40,773 bases of DNA, taken from contig QMSI01000005.1 in assembly GCA_003649615.1 (NCBI GenBank), forward strand, positions 1-40,773. Direction: 5' to 3'. The translations under genes were made by a program, and so were the position numbers. Source of the stretch: Thermoprotei archaeon (GTDB taxonomy: Archaea; Thermoproteota; Methanomethylicia; Nezhaarchaeales; B40-G2). Shown piece by piece: positions 40,194-40,773 of the stretch; positions within the stretch are counted from its first letter, which is position 1; every line of letters begins with the position of its first letter. The notes under the pieces are model-generated. The model did not search any database and had not been told where the DNA came from. It worked only from the letters and a program-made list of their open reading frames with translations.

Positions 40194-40773
40194 ATGGAGG
40201 ATACACTAAACTTTGTGAAAGAGCTATTAGCATCCATCCCAGGAGGTAAAGGAGTTGAAGTAAAGGTAAAGAGGTTAAAGCTCATCAATACTAGAGCAGG
40301 GTTCTGGAACAGGAAAATCATAGTTACTCAGGGGTTTCTCAAGGCATTAAAAGAGAACTATCTTGAGATAGATGAAGCTAAAGCTATCTTAGCCCATGAA
40401 ATAGGCCACTTAGAGAGCCCAACGTTCAATAGAAACTTAGCTAAGCTAATGGCCATCGCATCTATGATAGGCCTAGCGTTGATCCTTATATTTAAGTACC
40501 TAGTTTCACCATTAATCCAAGGGGCTTTAACCTACATCCTATTCCTCATAGCCCAATTGAGTAACAATCTATTCGAAGCCTTAACGCTGTGGTTTTTCAT
40601 CGCTGTGATACCAACTGCGATGGCAACTACATTAATCATAGTCGCAGTCACCTTAATCATCCTAAGACTAATAACCAAGAAGATCTACTGGCCTGAAGAA
40701 CTCTATGCTGATCAATACGCCGCTAAGACTGTAGGAACAGAAAGCTTGATCAAGGCTCTATCTAAGATCGCAA
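40194..40773 (+). CDS. M48-family membrane zinc protease, 3' truncated by window end
   Basis: The frame from ATG 40194 stays open to the last base. It encodes the zinc motif HEIGH at residues 68-72 (AILAHEIGHLES), two or three membrane helices (about 82-150), and the third-ligand motif EELYADQYAAK near residue 170. This is the order of HtpX/Ste24-type proteases, which clean up membrane proteins or cut CAAX-like substrates. The first 190 or so residues are present. The frame is open upstream to a stop at 40119, with TTG 40188 as an alternative start. Confidence 0.88.
   Translation, partial: MEDTLNFVKELLASIPGGKGVEVKVKRLKLINTRAGFWNRKIIVTQGFLKALKENYLEIDEAKAILAHEIGHLESPTFNRNLAKLMAIASMIGLALILIFKYLVSPLIQGALTYILFLIAQLSNNLFEALTLWFFIAVIPTAMATTLIIVAVTLIILRLITKKIYWPEELYADQYAAKTVGTESLIKALSKIA

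Noticed and set aside
40118-40321. Minus-strand frame of 67 codons near the right end
   Set aside because: It lies opposite the start of the M48 protease frame, whose HEIGH motif and open frame to the window edge make the plus strand the coding one.
1-40773. CRISPR arrays, insertion sequences, toxin-antitoxin or defence loci
   Set aside because: No regularly spaced repeats, no transposase motif, no terminal inverted repeats and no recognisable defence genes were found. Nearly every base lies in a conserved housekeeping gene.

Overview
The window is archaeal chromosome, most likely from a thermophilic TACK-type lineage. This rests on gene content: archaeal/eukaryotic-type ribosomal proteins (L37Ae, L44e, S27e, L21e, L10e), exosome (Rrp4, Rrp41, Rrp42, Csl4), prefoldin beta, PCNA, heterodimeric primase, GINS, TFS, Rpo4, Rpo11, SRP54, Dph2, archease, Pus10 and intron-bearing tRNAs. 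TTTAAA/TTATAA-type boxes lie about 26 bases before many starts. I cannot name the phylum. GTG or TTG begins more than half of the genes.

Layout. 1-913: the tail of an unknown gene, a decayed gene with two internal stops that runs into the next gene, a tRNA-Trp(CCA) with two introns, and a 5S rRNA. 1000-3912 (+): DUF1512 protein, a small membrane zinc-ribbon protein, type II methionine aminopeptidase and archaeal phosphopantetheine adenylyltransferase. 3880-15768 (-): one long co-directional block reading SPOUT methyltransferase, L3, L4, L23, L2, proteasome alpha, SBDS, Rrp4, Rrp41, Rrp42, L37Ae, Brix protein, Pcc1, prefoldin beta, DUF3194, then an ECF transporter energising module (two ATPases plus EcfT). 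15907-17364: hexapeptide acyltransferase (+), archease (-) and tRNA-Ser(UGA) with an intron (-). 17409-22716: IleRS (-) and oligosaccharyltransferase STT3 (+). 22707-31812 (-): Dph2, JAMM protease, METTL5-like methylase, Csl4, Rpo11, DUF99-like protein, TFS, PCNA, PriL, PriS, GINS, L44e, S27e, aIF2-alpha and Nop10. 31872-34515 (+): SRP54 and Pus10. 34516-34815 (-): L21e. 34948-37324 (+): Rpo4, DUF655, KsgA/Dim1 and a HemK-like methylase. 37308-38018 (-): TrmJ-like methylase. 38131-end (+): L10e and three membrane-linked enzymes (DUF457 hydrolase, PAP2 phosphatase and an M48 protease cut by the window end).

Most genes serve information flow: making, modifying and degrading RNA (exosome, tRNA and rRNA modification, archease), building ribosomes, initiating translation, maturing new proteins, and replicating DNA (primase, clamp, GINS). 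The genome is very compact. All five convergent junctions abut or overlap, and all five divergent gaps are 138 bases or less and carry TATA-like boxes.

I found no CRISPR array, insertion sequence, prophage or clearly new multi-gene system. The most unusual points are the doubly interrupted tRNA-Trp whose second intron carries a 9-base complement of the anticodon loop, the exact 77-bp repeat shared by the two ECF ATPase genes, the apparent CTG start of ecfT, the altered catalytic motif of KsgA/Dim1, and the truncated S10-type ribosomal operon joined to the proteasome-exosome block.
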